41,840 nucleotides of DNA. Source: Bacillota bacterium. GTDB taxonomy: Bacteria; Bacillota; Clostridia; Acetivibrionales; DSM-1351. How positions within the stretch are numbered: the first letter of the stretch is position 1; each line of letters begins with the position of its first letter. The notes beneath the pieces were generated by a model. That model did not search any database. It was not told the DNA's origin and saw only the letters and a list, made by a program, of their open reading frames with translations. The stretch is taken from contig JAEWAX010000022.1 of NCBI GenBank assembly GCA_023391425.1, positions 1 through 41,840 of the forward strand. Direction: 5' to 3'. Position numbers and translations under genes: made by a program. Below are positions 1 to 7,956 of the stretch, piece after piece.

Positions 1-173
1 AAAAAATTATGTTTTATACTATTATTAAAAGTAGCTATAATTTGAATTAGCAACAATTATAAGTATAATATGTTGTTATTACGCGAAACGATACAAATAA
101 GCAAATTACTAGCTAATATAATATTTATATGTAAATATCTTTCACAATAACAGAATAATATTTTCTATTCTTG

Positions 174-1946
174 CTACCTATCTGAATCTAAATATGCAAA
201 AACAAAAATTACAGGAGAATTCCAATAGGTCGCAACCTCATTTGTAGCATAAGAAGACATATCATCTATATAGCATTGGGCTGGAGCAAGACCAGATAGC
301 TTTGATTTTGAGATATCGTCATCTAATCCAGAATTAGGTCCCCCAACTATTAGACCGGGTATAGGTTTCTCGACTGTGTCTGCAATAGACGGCCTATGAT
401 GAGGTCGTAAAACTTGCTTGGAGCCAAATCCAGTAATATAACTCTGACTCAAGGTATTCCTTCCCATTAAGTAGTGTGCAGAGTTTTCAGCGGCTTCTAT
501 GTATTCTTTATTATTACTCAGCTTATCAGCTATCAATAGATGCATAGCGTGATTTGCAACATTCATATTGCTACCCCAATGATATTCCATTTTATGCATT
601 GCAAGCAAATATCCATCCTTTTTAGCAGTAGACACAAACATGTCCGCCTTCTCAATCCAGCTTTTTCTTATTTCTTCAGATTTCTTAATATCAGTCTTAT
701 CTGAATCAGAAAACATATATGCTATCGCCGCAAAGCCGCTCACATTCTGCCAACCAAGTCCAAATCCATTAGATTCAAAATTTGCAACGAAATTGTCACT
801 ATATTTTTGATTACCAGTTGTTCTGAAAAGTTCTGCTGCTGCCCATGATACTTCATCTGTACCTGAGCTGTCTCCATATTCCCCTGTTGTAATGTCCTGC
901 GGGTTTTTAAATTCAACAAAATCTTTCTTCTCTAACCAACCCCAAGCTAGTTCAGATGCCTGTAAACACGTCTGGGAAAAAATTGAATCAACATCTTTGA
1001 AAACTCTTGCTGCCATCGCAGTAACAGCAGCAAAATCTGCCGTTGCGGTAGTAGAAATAGGCATAATAATCTGATCATCTACATCCATATCAGGCATTGT
1101 TGACATACCAGGAAAGCCCCTTGAAGTGACTTTATGATAAACACCTCCTGATGATTTATCCTGCATTTTTAGCATCCATTCAATGCCGTATTTTGCTTCA
1201 TCAAGTATATCCGGTATCTTGTTTGAGCTCTCAGGAATATTATTAGTATCAGTAAAGCTTTTTGGATAAAACTCATATGACAGTAATAAATCAGCCACTG
1301 TAACCGTTGCTGGAACTACATACCTTCCATAATCACCTGCGTCATGCCAACCGCCGCTTACATCAATTTCCTTACTCTCATCCTCATATAACTTTGCCAA
1401 TGATTTGTGACACGCCTTATGAGCATATTCACCTGCATATTTACTATTTAATGCCGTTCCACAACGTTGGAAATACAGGGCCTTGAGTGTTGCATTGCCT
1501 ACGCTTGTATAAATGCCCTTATCACCTATTTTAAACTCATATGATTTTCCTAATTTAGGTATAGAAATAAAATATTGTCCAGTAATAGTAAGTTCTGAAA
1601 AATCGGCATATCTTACTGAATCCCCACTTGAATTATCGCTTACCTTTCCGTTCAAATCCTTTGTTAGAACTACTTTTTTAGTTATTGCATCAACAACTTG
1701 AAAAGAACTATGCTGACCTTTTATAATAGCTATCTTTTTATCTGAACTCTTATAACCTATTTGATTAATAAGAATATCCTCACTTAACTCTTGCTCTACT
1801 GTTTGTCCAGCCCCTTTTGTATCAGCACTTGTACTTTGAGTTGTTGACGAAATAGACGAATCTGATGATTTAGAGGCACAGGAAGCTATTGTAAATGTCA
1901 TACTAACAACCAAAGTAAGGGATATTATTTTTTTGATCCAATACAT
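174..1946 (-). CDS. Lipoprotein family 9 glycoside hydrolase (endoglucanase / cellodextrinase)
   Basis: 590 residues. The N-terminus has a basic, hydrophobic signal peptide ending in a lipobox (I-A-S-C, Cys23), so the enzyme is probably lipid-anchored outside the membrane. A Ser/Thr-rich linker (about 24-52) follows, then an Ig-like CelD_N domain (about 56-140, opening ILINQIGYKS) and the GH9 (alpha/alpha)6 barrel (about 150-588). Visible catalytic-site motifs are GGWHDAGDYGRY near residue 200 (catalytic-base Asp), HHRPS near 515 (substrate-binding His/Arg) and the NEVATYWNSP block with Glu570 as the likely general acid. There is no dockerin and no carbohydrate-binding module, so it is not an obvious cellulosome part. 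Family knowledge points to beta-1,4-glucan or cellodextrin hydrolysis; the exact substrate is not readable. The gene stands alone, with only a weak ribosome site. Family confidence is high. Confidence 0.93.
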   Translation of the reverse strand: MYWIKKIISLTLVVSMTFTIASCASKSSDSSISSTTQSTSADTKGAGQTVEQELSEDILINQIGYKSSDKKIAIIKGQHSSFQVVDAITKKVVLTKDLNGKVSDNSSGDSVRYADFSELTITGQYFISIPKLGKSYEFKIGDKGIYTSVGNATLKALYFQRCGTALNSKYAGEYAHKACHKSLAKLYEDESKEIDVSGGWHDAGDYGRYVVPATVTVADLLLSYEFYPKSFTDTNNIPESSNKIPDILDEAKYGIEWMLKMQDKSSGGVYHKVTSRGFPGMSTMPDMDVDDQIIMPISTTATADFAAVTAMAARVFKDVDSIFSQTCLQASELAWGWLEKKDFVEFKNPQDITTGEYGDSSGTDEVSWAAAELFRTTGNQKYSDNFVANFESNGFGLGWQNVSGFAAIAYMFSDSDKTDIKKSEEIRKSWIEKADMFVSTAKKDGYLLAMHKMEYHWGSNMNVANHAMHLLIADKLSNNKEYIEAAENSAHYLMGRNTLSQSYITGFGSKQVLRPHHRPSIADTVEKPIPGLIVGGPNSGLDDDISKSKLSGLAPAQCYIDDMSSYATNEVATYWNSPVIFVFAYLDSDR

Positions 1947-2036
1947 AAATACAACACTACTTTCTTATCAATTATTGAAATTTAACTTAACCTTAAAAAT
2001 CCATAATCTATTATATAGCATTTTTGCATGAAAGTA

Positions 2037-3446
2037 TTATTTTTTTTCAAAGCTTTTTAATAAGGATACTTCAACCATTTGTACTCCAAAATTATCAGCT
2101 TTTTTGTGGACAATTGATTCTCCAAGCTTATCTTCTCCCAAAAAAATATCAATGATATTTCCTTTTACTTTACTTCCTGTGTCCTCAGCAACATATATTC
2201 CATCTAAACTGCTATATGATTTAGGAAATTTAATATAAAGTCTACTACCTAAAGGTATTACTGATGGATCTACTGCAACTGTCCTTCTTATAGCTGCTCT
2301 TGTTCCTGAAGAAGTAATTCCGTACAACGGGTGATTGCGTGGCTTTCCACAACATTCTACTGAAAGATCATAGGCTGTTGCTTTCATTCTAAAGTTTTCT
2401 GTACTCGGACTTTCTATCTTAGTTTCTTCTGTTGACCTTTGAAAATTTTTTAAATTAATTGTATTTAGAATAATTTGTTGTTGTTCATTTTTATAATTAT
2501 TGGTATCAATGCCTATTATATTTCCAATAGTATTTGTTTTGACTAAAAAAACAAACAGTAAAGACATTACCAATGCTATACTTTTTAAGCTAAATATTTT
2601 GTTATCCCTTCTAAAATGAATTATTCCATGATTTTTTTCAATCAGCTTATTCAAAACTAATCCAAATTGAGACTTTTCAGTTTCTTTTATTGTTAATTGG
2701 TAATCCGGACTAATCTCAGTTTCTGGAGATAGGTGTTTACTCTCAAAATGTTTTTTTGAATTATTATTTGAATTATTATTTGAATTATCACTTAAAATAT
2801 CGTTCGAGTTATCGTTTGAAATATCGTTTGAAATATCGTTTGAAATATCGTTTGAATTATCGTTTGAATTATCGTGTAAATTATCATTTGAAATATCACT
2901 TAAAATATTATTGGAAATATGACTCGAAATATCATTATCGGTATTATTACTATCATGTTCCTGAAGGGAGTTTTCCAAAACTGTGCTTATACTTTCAGCA
3001 TTATAAGTTTTCATATCCAAGCTATATATACTTTGGATAAATTTCTTCATATTTTCTTTCTCAATATTATTTACTGTTAGCTTATTAAGCCAACTACACA
3101 ATTCTGATAAAAATAACTCTTCATTTTCATCACATTTTAAGTTTAAGCATTCAATAAAAACATCCTCTGAATTTATATCAAAGGAACCCTGATTAACAGA
3201 AGTTTTTATTATATTATCAATTAAACATGATTTGAGTGATTTTTCAACCTTAGGAATTCTTTCATCAATAGTTTTCCTTATAGCATCAGCTAATATATTT
3301 GCCTTTTCCTTAGCGGATAAGTCGGCATACTTAAAAGAAATGTATTTTTTCAAGTCTAATACATTTCTTGATGACAAAATATATGTAGCTTTGAGTTCCT
3401 TCATGATGAGCTTATCCATAGGTAAGTTTTCTCCAATAACTATCAT
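2037..3446 (-). CDS. Membrane-anchored 3D-domain protein (RpfB/YabE/MltA-like C-terminus)
   Basis: The open frame can be read from a TTG at 3461, but in-frame ATGs lie at 3446 and 3419. The 3419 start has a GGAG about 11 nt upstream. The ATG at 3446 is given here as a compromise, and the true start is uncertain. The N-terminal ~165 residues are helical and unrecognised. They are followed by a low-complexity Asn/Asp/Ser/Ile stretch (repeats of N-D-I-S) encoded by a 12-nt tandem repeat, then one hydrophobic segment (SIALVMSLLFVFLV) and an extracellular C-terminal 3D domain. That domain shows the Asp-containing blocks of the family: KATAYDLS, VAVDPSVIPLGSRLYI and AEDTGSKVKGNIIDIF. The 3D fold is known from peptidoglycan-active proteins of spore formers, so a role in cell-wall turnover is likely. 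The long repeat-rich cytoplasmic part is unusual. Substrate and activity are not determined. Confidence 0.8.
   Translation of the reverse strand: MIVIGENLPMDKLIMKELKATYILSSRNVLDLKKYISFKYADLSAKEKANILADAIRKTIDERIPKVEKSLKSCLIDNIIKTSVNQGSFDINSEDVFIECLNLKCDENEELFLSELCSWLNKLTVNNIEKENMKKFIQSIYSLDMKTYNAESISTVLENSLQEHDSNNTDNDISSHISNNILSDISNDNLHDNSNDNSNDISNDISNDISNDNSNDILSDNSNNNSNNNSKKHFESKHLSPETEISPDYQLTIKETEKSQFGLVLNKLIEKNHGIIHFRRDNKIFSLKSIALVMSLLFVFLVKTNTIGNIIGIDTNNYKNEQQQIILNTINLKNFQRSTEETKIESPSTENFRMKATAYDLSVECCGKPRNHPLYGITSSGTRAAIRRTVAVDPSVIPLGSRLYIKFPKSYSSLDGIYVAEDTGSKVKGNIIDIFLGEDKLGESIVHKKADNFGVQMVEVSLLKSFEKK
2757..2935. repeat. 12-nt imperfect tandem repeat inside the 3D-protein gene
   Basis: About 14 units with a 12-nt period read on the plus strand as variants of GAAATATCGTTT and GAATTATCGTTT. 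The central units (about 2810-2870) are nearly identical and the edges have diverged. The period is a multiple of three, so unit gain or loss keeps the reading frame; on the coding (minus) strand each unit adds N-D-I-S or N-D-N-S. The repeat also makes an artificial plus-strand frame rich in Tyr, Arg, Leu and Lys, which is not a gene. Confidence 0.9.
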
Positions 3447-3534
3447 AATTTGAATCGGCAAATGAAGAAAAACTATTAAGTAATATTACATGAAATATTT
3501 TATAGGAAACTCACCCCAATAATTTATATAGAGT

Positions 3535-3750
3535 CTATTCTTTGACAGGAAACATAGCAATGATGAATAATGATACAAAAGACCCAAATAATCCAGCAAA
3601 AAAGGCAGGTACAGTTTTAAGTCCTCTTTTCTTTGCCATATTGAGAGCTAATACTCCAAAAACTACATTAAGACAAAACATTAATACCAAAGGTATCAAT
3701 GTAGCTGCTAACAATAAACTGTAATTTATACTGCTATTTGCAACACTCAT
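3535..3750 (-). CDS. Small two-helix membrane protein, unknown function
   Basis: 71 residues with two hydrophobic segments (about 10-38 and 46-66) joined by a basic loop (MAKKRGLKT). The N-terminus is short and polar and the C-terminus ends shortly after the second helix. A strong ribosome site (TTTTAGGAGGG) lies 5-7 nt before the ATG, which supports translation. Similar short hydrophobic proteins are common in clostridia, but I cannot assign a family or a function. It lies about 200 nt downstream of the zinc-ribbon gene, separated from it by a terminator hairpin, so it is probably transcribed on its own. Confidence 0.7.
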   Translation of the reverse strand: MSVANSSINYSLLLAATLIPLVLMFCLNVVFGVLALNMAKKRGLKTVPAFFAGLFGSFVSLFIIAMFPVKE

Positions 3751-3898
3751 TATAAAACCCTCCTAAAATTTAAAAATTTATTTATAACCAATAAATATAT
3801 TCTACATAATATTCGAATACCCTCCTTGGTTTCTATTGTTTGCGAGATAGGATTTATATTTGCACTATATGCCTAGATATCAATGGAATCAGACATGA

Positions 3899-3931
3899 AA
3901 AAGATGACTTCTGAACAAGAAATCATCTTTT
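3899..3931 (-). terminator. Intrinsic terminator after the zinc-ribbon gene
   Basis: Arms AAAAGATGACTTCT (3899-3912) and AGAAATCATCTTTT (3918-3931) enclose a 5-nt loop. Read on the minus strand the single mismatch becomes a U-G pair, and the stem is followed by a T-rich tract. It lies just downstream of the stop at 3951. Confidence 0.75.
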
Positions 3932-3950
3932 GTAACATTTACTGGATATA

Positions 3951-4412
3951 TTATATTTTTCCTCCACAATTAGAGCAAAATGACCCGGTGCCATCAAACA
4001 CTTCTCCACAATTTGGACATTTTGATTTTGTAGTATTATCTTCTATAACTTCAGGTGTAATACTATTTTTGTATCCACAAGTACCACAGAAGGCAGAAGA
4101 ATCTGCGTTTTCCGCTCCACATTTTGGGCATCTTATAATACCCTTTATAATTTGTATCTGTTTCTTACTCAAATCAATTTTATTTATCGACTCTGTAATG
4201 GAAGCACAAAGTACTGCCATTTTCGCATCTGGAGAATTTTTATGTACTTCATAGTAAAGCTTACCTATTTCGTTATAAAGGTTTTTAATATTATCTTCTT
4301 CATTACTAATCTGCAAGTTAATCTTGGTAATATCAGCAATTTCTTTAGTTTTCTTTGCCACATCCTTACCTGCACTGCTAATCTTATCTCCAATTTTTTC
4401 AAACAAAGCCAT
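3951..4412 (-). CDS. Double zinc-ribbon protein with N-terminal helical segment
   Basis: 153 residues. The N-terminal 85 residues are charged and helical, probably a coiled coil (MALFEKIGDKISSAGKDVAKKT...). The C-terminus carries two CxxC pairs forming zinc ribbons: CPKCGAENADSSAFCGTCG (about 95-113) and CPNCGEVFDGTGSFCSNCG (about 132-150). Proteins of this layout are frequent in Firmicutes and are annotated only as zinc-ribbon proteins; function is unknown. The ribosome site GAGGTGAG precedes the ATG. The gene starts 15 nt after the stop of the membrane-protein gene at 4428-4844, so the two are almost certainly co-transcribed and may act together at the membrane. Confidence 0.85.
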   Translation of the reverse strand: MALFEKIGDKISSAGKDVAKKTKEIADITKINLQISNEEDNIKNLYNEIGKLYYEVHKNSPDAKMAVLCASITESINKIDLSKKQIQIIKGIIRCPKCGAENADSSAFCGTCGYKNSITPEVIEDNTTKSKCPNCGEVFDGTGSFCSNCGGKI

Positions 4413-4427
4413 TAAAATCTCACCTCA

Positions 4428-4844
4428 TCAGATATTCATATTTTTATTTACCACTTTGTCAATTGGACCAATGGATAATGAGCTCTGTGAGAAAGCTTTA
4501 AATCCGAGAATAATAAGTATTAGCTTTTCAAGAGCATTAATAATATTTAAAACTATAGAATCTAAACTAAGAGGCCAGGAAATCCTAACAGAACTATCAA
4601 ACCAAGATATTATGTTATTGATAACTCCAAAAATATCATTACTAAAGCTAACAACAACGGAGATTAAAGCAAAAGCAAAAACAATTGTAACAGCTTTTAC
4701 AGCAGACTTTTTTAGCCACTCATTTTCTTCAAACAGAAGTACATAGCCCGCTAAAATTACTAAGCCTAAAATATTTATAAGCCCCATAAAATAAAGAGCT
4801 GCACCCATAAGAGCAACTGTAATACCCAATTTAGTCTTTTGCAT
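4428..4844 (-). CDS. Small integral membrane protein, unknown function
   Basis: 138 residues with about four hydrophobic stretches: two near the N-terminus (about 8-36), one at 47-68 and one at 100-117. A short charged loop (EENEWLKKS) separates the early helices. A good ribosome site (TTAGGAGGC) lies 6 nt before the ATG. It is the first gene of a two-gene unit with the zinc-ribbon protein. I do not recognise a family, and no catalytic motif is visible. Confidence 0.7.
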   Translation of the reverse strand: MQKTKLGITVALMGAALYFMGLINILGLVILAGYVLLFEENEWLKKSAVKAVTIVFAFALISVVVSFSNDIFGVINNIISWFDSSVRISWPLSLDSIVLNIINALEKLILIILGFKAFSQSSLSIGPIDKVVNKNMNI

Positions 4845-5016
4845 AAAAACGCCTCCTAAAAAAGATGTATTCTTACCACAATTTATATTTTAATACATTA
4901 TTATCCAAACCTCAAGTTAATATTTAAACATGGCTTTATTAGATATTATTAGATTTACCTTAGGTTTATTCTCAAATCTTATCATTGTAAACAGATTAAT
5001 AATTTTTGAAAATATA

Positions 5017-5045
5017 TTGAATCAATGTACTGCTCATGGTATATT
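5017..5045 (+). promoter_or_regulatory. Sigma-A-type promoter of the fabH-like gene
   Basis: The -35 box TTGAAT (5017-5022), 17-nt spacer and -10 box TATATT (5040-5045) lie about 60 nt upstream of the ATG at 5104. A 6-bp inverted repeat (CATGGT at 5035-5040, ACCATG at 5065-5070) brackets the -10 box and start region and could be a regulator site; no known operator matches it. Confidence 0.55.
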
Positions 5046-5103
5046 TTTATTACCAGCTAATATCACCATGTAATATTAATATACATAAGTTATGGAGGCA
5101 AAT

Positions 5104-6084
5104 ATGACAAATAGATCAAATTCAAAAATAATTGGTTTGGGAGCATACTTTCCAAACCGAAAGTTAACCAATCAAGACCTTGAAAAGATGGTTGATACGA
5201 GTGATGAATGGATAGTCCGTCGTACAGGTGTAAAAGAGAGAAGAATATCAGAGAAAGACGAGTTTTCAAGTGATATGGCTATAAAAGCCGTCAAAAACTT
5301 GATTGAAAAGCATAACGTAATTATTAGTGATGTAGACATGATTATTGTATCTACCTTTACCCCTGACCATTTATCACCAAGTGTTTCTGCATTAGTTCAA
5401 GGACATTTCGGCATTGAACAAGCTGGAACTATGGATATAAACTCGGGCTGTACAGGATTCGAATATGCTTTATGTGTGGCTACTTCTTTAATAGCAACTG
5501 GAAATAATAAAAAGATATTAGTTATTGCTTCTGAAGCCGTTTCTAAAGTTGTAGATTATACAGACAGGGGCACCTGTATACTTTTTGGTGATGCCGCAGT
5601 AGCAACACTTATTGAACTCACTGATGAAAAAGGAAGTCTTATTGCATCATATTTTACCTCGGATGGAAAGTTTGCTGAAAAGGTGACTTGTAGCAATTTA
5701 TCTGATAATGTAAATGGTCTAGTACTAGGTAAAAAAAGAATGTTTGAACAAGATGGTAGATTTTTATATGAATATGTTGTTAAGACTGTTCCAACCGGTA
5801 TTTGTAAGCTATTAGAAAAGGCTCAATTGACTCTTGATGACATTAAATGGCTTGTTCCTCATAGTGCCAATTTGCGTATGATAGAGGCTATTTGTAAAAG
5901 GCTTGATTTTCCAATTGAAAACACTCTAATAAGTAATGAATATTTTGGAAATACATCTTCTGCATCAATACCTCTTGCTATTTGGCTTGCTTTAGAAGAA
6001 TCAAAAATTAATTCAGGTGATAAGCTGTTATTGTATGGATTTGGTGGTGGTCTAACACATGGCGGAGTTGTAATCGAATGGTAG
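5104..6084 (+). CDS. fabH: 3-oxoacyl-ACP synthase III (FabH-like ketosynthase)
   Basis: 326 residues from the ATG at 5104. An upstream in-frame ATG at 5092 overlaps the GGAGG ribosome site at 5094-5098, so 5104 is the better start. FabH joins an acyl-CoA primer (acetyl-CoA or a branched short acyl-CoA) to malonyl-ACP to begin fatty-acid synthesis. The family triad is intact: Cys116 (NSGCTGFEYA), His253 (LVPHSANLRM) and Asn283 (YFGNTSSASIP). The N-terminal DTSDEWIVRRTGVKERR and the C-terminal GFGGGLTHG blocks are also typical. The length is normal. The gene is alone and on the plus strand, not inside a fab cluster, so it may be an extra FabH or a ketosynthase with a specialised primer. It converges on hydA. 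Confidence 0.9.
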   Translation: MTNRSNSKIIGLGAYFPNRKLTNQDLEKMVDTSDEWIVRRTGVKERRISEKDEFSSDMAIKAVKNLIEKHNVIISDVDMIIVSTFTPDHLSPSVSALVQGHFGIEQAGTMDINSGCTGFEYALCVATSLIATGNNKKILVIASEAVSKVVDYTDRGTCILFGDAAVATLIELTDEKGSLIASYFTSDGKFAEKVTCSNLSDNVNGLVLGKKRMFEQDGRFLYEYVVKTVPTGICKLLEKAQLTLDDIKWLVPHSANLRMIEAICKRLDFPIENTLISNEYFGNTSSASIPLAIWLALEESKINSGDKLLLYGFGGGLTHGGVVIEW

Positions 6085-6116
6085 CAGTCTCTATAAATAT
6101 ATTTGGATCCATTGAG

Positions 6117-6160
6117 TAAATAAAGGCTCTCGAGGAATAAACCTCGAAAGCCTTTATTTA
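6117..6160. terminator. Bidirectional terminator between fabH-like gene and hydA
   Basis: A 19-nt inverted repeat with one mismatch: arms 6117-6135 (TAAATAAAGGCTCTCGAGG) and 6142-6160 around a 6-nt loop. The A-rich and T-rich arm ends supply a U-tract in both directions, which fits two convergent genes. Confidence 0.9.
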
Positions 6161-6190
6161 CATCTTAATGTTTATCTTTATAACAAGATT

Positions 6191-7939
6191 TTATTCTTCT
6201 GGGTAGTTCTCTCTAGCTGTATAGTGAGTATGTAAAATTTCATGAGCCTTATGGCTTCCTGGCTTCTCAAAATACTCATCATACATTTTCTTTATCACTG
6301 GGCTCTCATGTGACTTTCTTATTGGCAAACTAACATCTTCATCATAAATAGCCTTTGCTCTTTCAGTCCTTAAATCAGTCCAGCTTCTTACTGAAGATGG
6401 TTGTATTGGTTGTCCTCCACCATTTACACATCCACCTGGGCACGCCATTATTTCAACAAAATCATATTGTGCCTCACCAGCCTTTATACTGTCAAGTAGC
6501 TTTCTTGCATTACCCAAACCGCTTGCAACTGCAGCTTTTACTTTAATGCCGCCCATTTCTACTACAGCTTCCTTGATACCTTCTATTCCTCTAACAGCTG
6601 TGTATTCAAACTTGTCTAAGGACTTACCTTCAACAATCTCTGCTACAGTTCGCAGTGCCGCTTCCATAACCCCTCCGGTAGCACCAAATATTACACCAGC
6701 ACCAGTTGCTTCTCCCATAGGGTCATCAAACTGTCCATCTTCAAGATTGTTAAAGTCAATACCGGCTTCTTTTATCATTTTTGCCAATTCTCTTGTAGTC
6801 AGAACAACATCTACGTCCGCTAAACCATTAGCAGATAATTCTGGCCTATTAGCTTCAAACTTCTTTGCTGTACAAGGCATAACTGAAACAACAAAGATTT
6901 TTGATGCGTCTATTCCCATTTTTTCAGCATAATAAGTTTTTAAAACAGCACCAAACATTTCATGTGGTGATTTACATGATGATAAATTATCTAGGAACTC
7001 AGGATAATTGTGCTCACAGAACTTAATCCATCCAGGACTACAAGATGTAATAACAGGTAGCTTTCCACCATTTTGGATTCTATTGAGAAGCTCAGTTCCT
7101 TCTTCCATGATTGTTAAGTCAGCAGCAGTATCTGTGTCAAATACTTTTTCGAAGCCCAAATGGCTTAGTGCTGAAACCATTTTTCCTGTGCATCTTGTTC
7201 CTATTGGCAAACCAAACTCTTCACCTATAGCAACTCTCACTGCAGGAGCAGTTTGAACAACAACATGAAGCTCTGGATTTGATAAAGCCTTCCAAACTTT
7301 TTCTGTATCATCCTTTTCCTTTAAAGCTCCAACAGGACATACATTTATACACTGACCACAATTAGTACAAGGAACATCTGCCAAAGACTTGTCAAAAGCG
7401 CAAGAGATTGTTGATTTGAAACCTCTCTCCGTAGCACTAATTACATTGACAGTTTGAACATTTTTACATACGCTTACACAACGTCTGCAAAGAATACATT
7501 TATTTGGATCTCTAACGATTGAAGGTGAGAAATCATCTATTGGAGAATTATTCGTCGCTCCTTCAAACCTAATATCCTTAATATTTAATTCATCAGCAAG
7601 AGTCTGCAATTCACAGTTTCTGCTTCTAACGCAAGTCAAACATTTTTTATCATGATTTGATAAAATCAGTTCTAATGTAACCTTTCTAGCTTCTCTTACA
7701 TTTGGACTCTGAGTATATATCTCCAAGCCTTCAGCTACTGGATATACACATGATGCCTGAAGCGCTTTTGCACCCTTTATCTCAACTAAGCACATTCTAC
7801 AAGCGCCTATTTCATTTATATCTTTGAGGAAGCAAAGTGTTGGTATTTTTATATTAGCTTGCCTAGCTGCCTCTAGAATAGTTTTACCTTGTTCAACCTG
7901 CAATTTCTTGCCGTCTATAGTAATATTAACTGTTGCCAT
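6191..7939 (-). CDS. hydA: [FeFe]-hydrogenase catalytic subunit HydA (NADH/ferredoxin-linked)
   Basis: 582 residues from the ATG at 7939, chosen because GGGGAGGAG lies just upstream; a longer in-frame reading would run into hydB. Domain order: [2Fe-2S] plant-type ferredoxin domain (1-75, Cys in GACRMC), a His-ligated [4Fe-4S] site (NHDKKCLTCVRSRNC), two [4Fe-4S] clusters (CILCRRCVSVCKN and CTNCGQCINVCPVG), the H-cluster domain and the small-subunit-like C-terminus. All three H-cluster signatures are intact: TSCSPGWIKFCEH, MPCTAKKFEANRPE and MACPGGCVNGGGQP. The enzyme makes H2 from protons. With HydB and HydC it belongs to the cytosolic complex that uses NADH, and in bifurcating members reduced ferredoxin as well. 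It is last in the operon, 17 nt after hydB. Confidence 0.97.
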   Translation of the reverse strand: MATVNITIDGKKLQVEQGKTILEAARQANIKIPTLCFLKDINEIGACRMCLVEIKGAKALQASCVYPVAEGLEIYTQSPNVREARKVTLELILSNHDKKCLTCVRSRNCELQTLADELNIKDIRFEGATNNSPIDDFSPSIVRDPNKCILCRRCVSVCKNVQTVNVISATERGFKSTISCAFDKSLADVPCTNCGQCINVCPVGALKEKDDTEKVWKALSNPELHVVVQTAPAVRVAIGEEFGLPIGTRCTGKMVSALSHLGFEKVFDTDTAADLTIMEEGTELLNRIQNGGKLPVITSCSPGWIKFCEHNYPEFLDNLSSCKSPHEMFGAVLKTYYAEKMGIDASKIFVVSVMPCTAKKFEANRPELSANGLADVDVVLTTRELAKMIKEAGIDFNNLEDGQFDDPMGEATGAGVIFGATGGVMEAALRTVAEIVEGKSLDKFEYTAVRGIEGIKEAVVEMGGIKVKAAVASGLGNARKLLDSIKAGEAQYDFVEIMACPGGCVNGGGQPIQPSSVRSWTDLRTERAKAIYDEDVSLPIRKSHESPVIKKMYDEYFEKPGSHKAHEILHTHYTARENYPEE

Positions 7940-7956
7940 TTTTACACTCTCCTCCC

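Noticed and set aside
1..173. Possible terminator or gene end left of the GH9 gene
   Set aside because: No convincing stem with U-run and no coding frame; the stretch is simply AT-rich.
2757..2935. Repeat array as a possible CRISPR
   Set aside because: Units are 12 nt, contiguous, without spacers, and inside a coding frame.
2756..3040. Plus-strand frame of 94 codons rich in Tyr, Leu, Arg, Lys and Asn
   Set aside because: It is the antisense of the 12-nt repeat in the 3D-protein gene; no ribosome site and no family resemblance.
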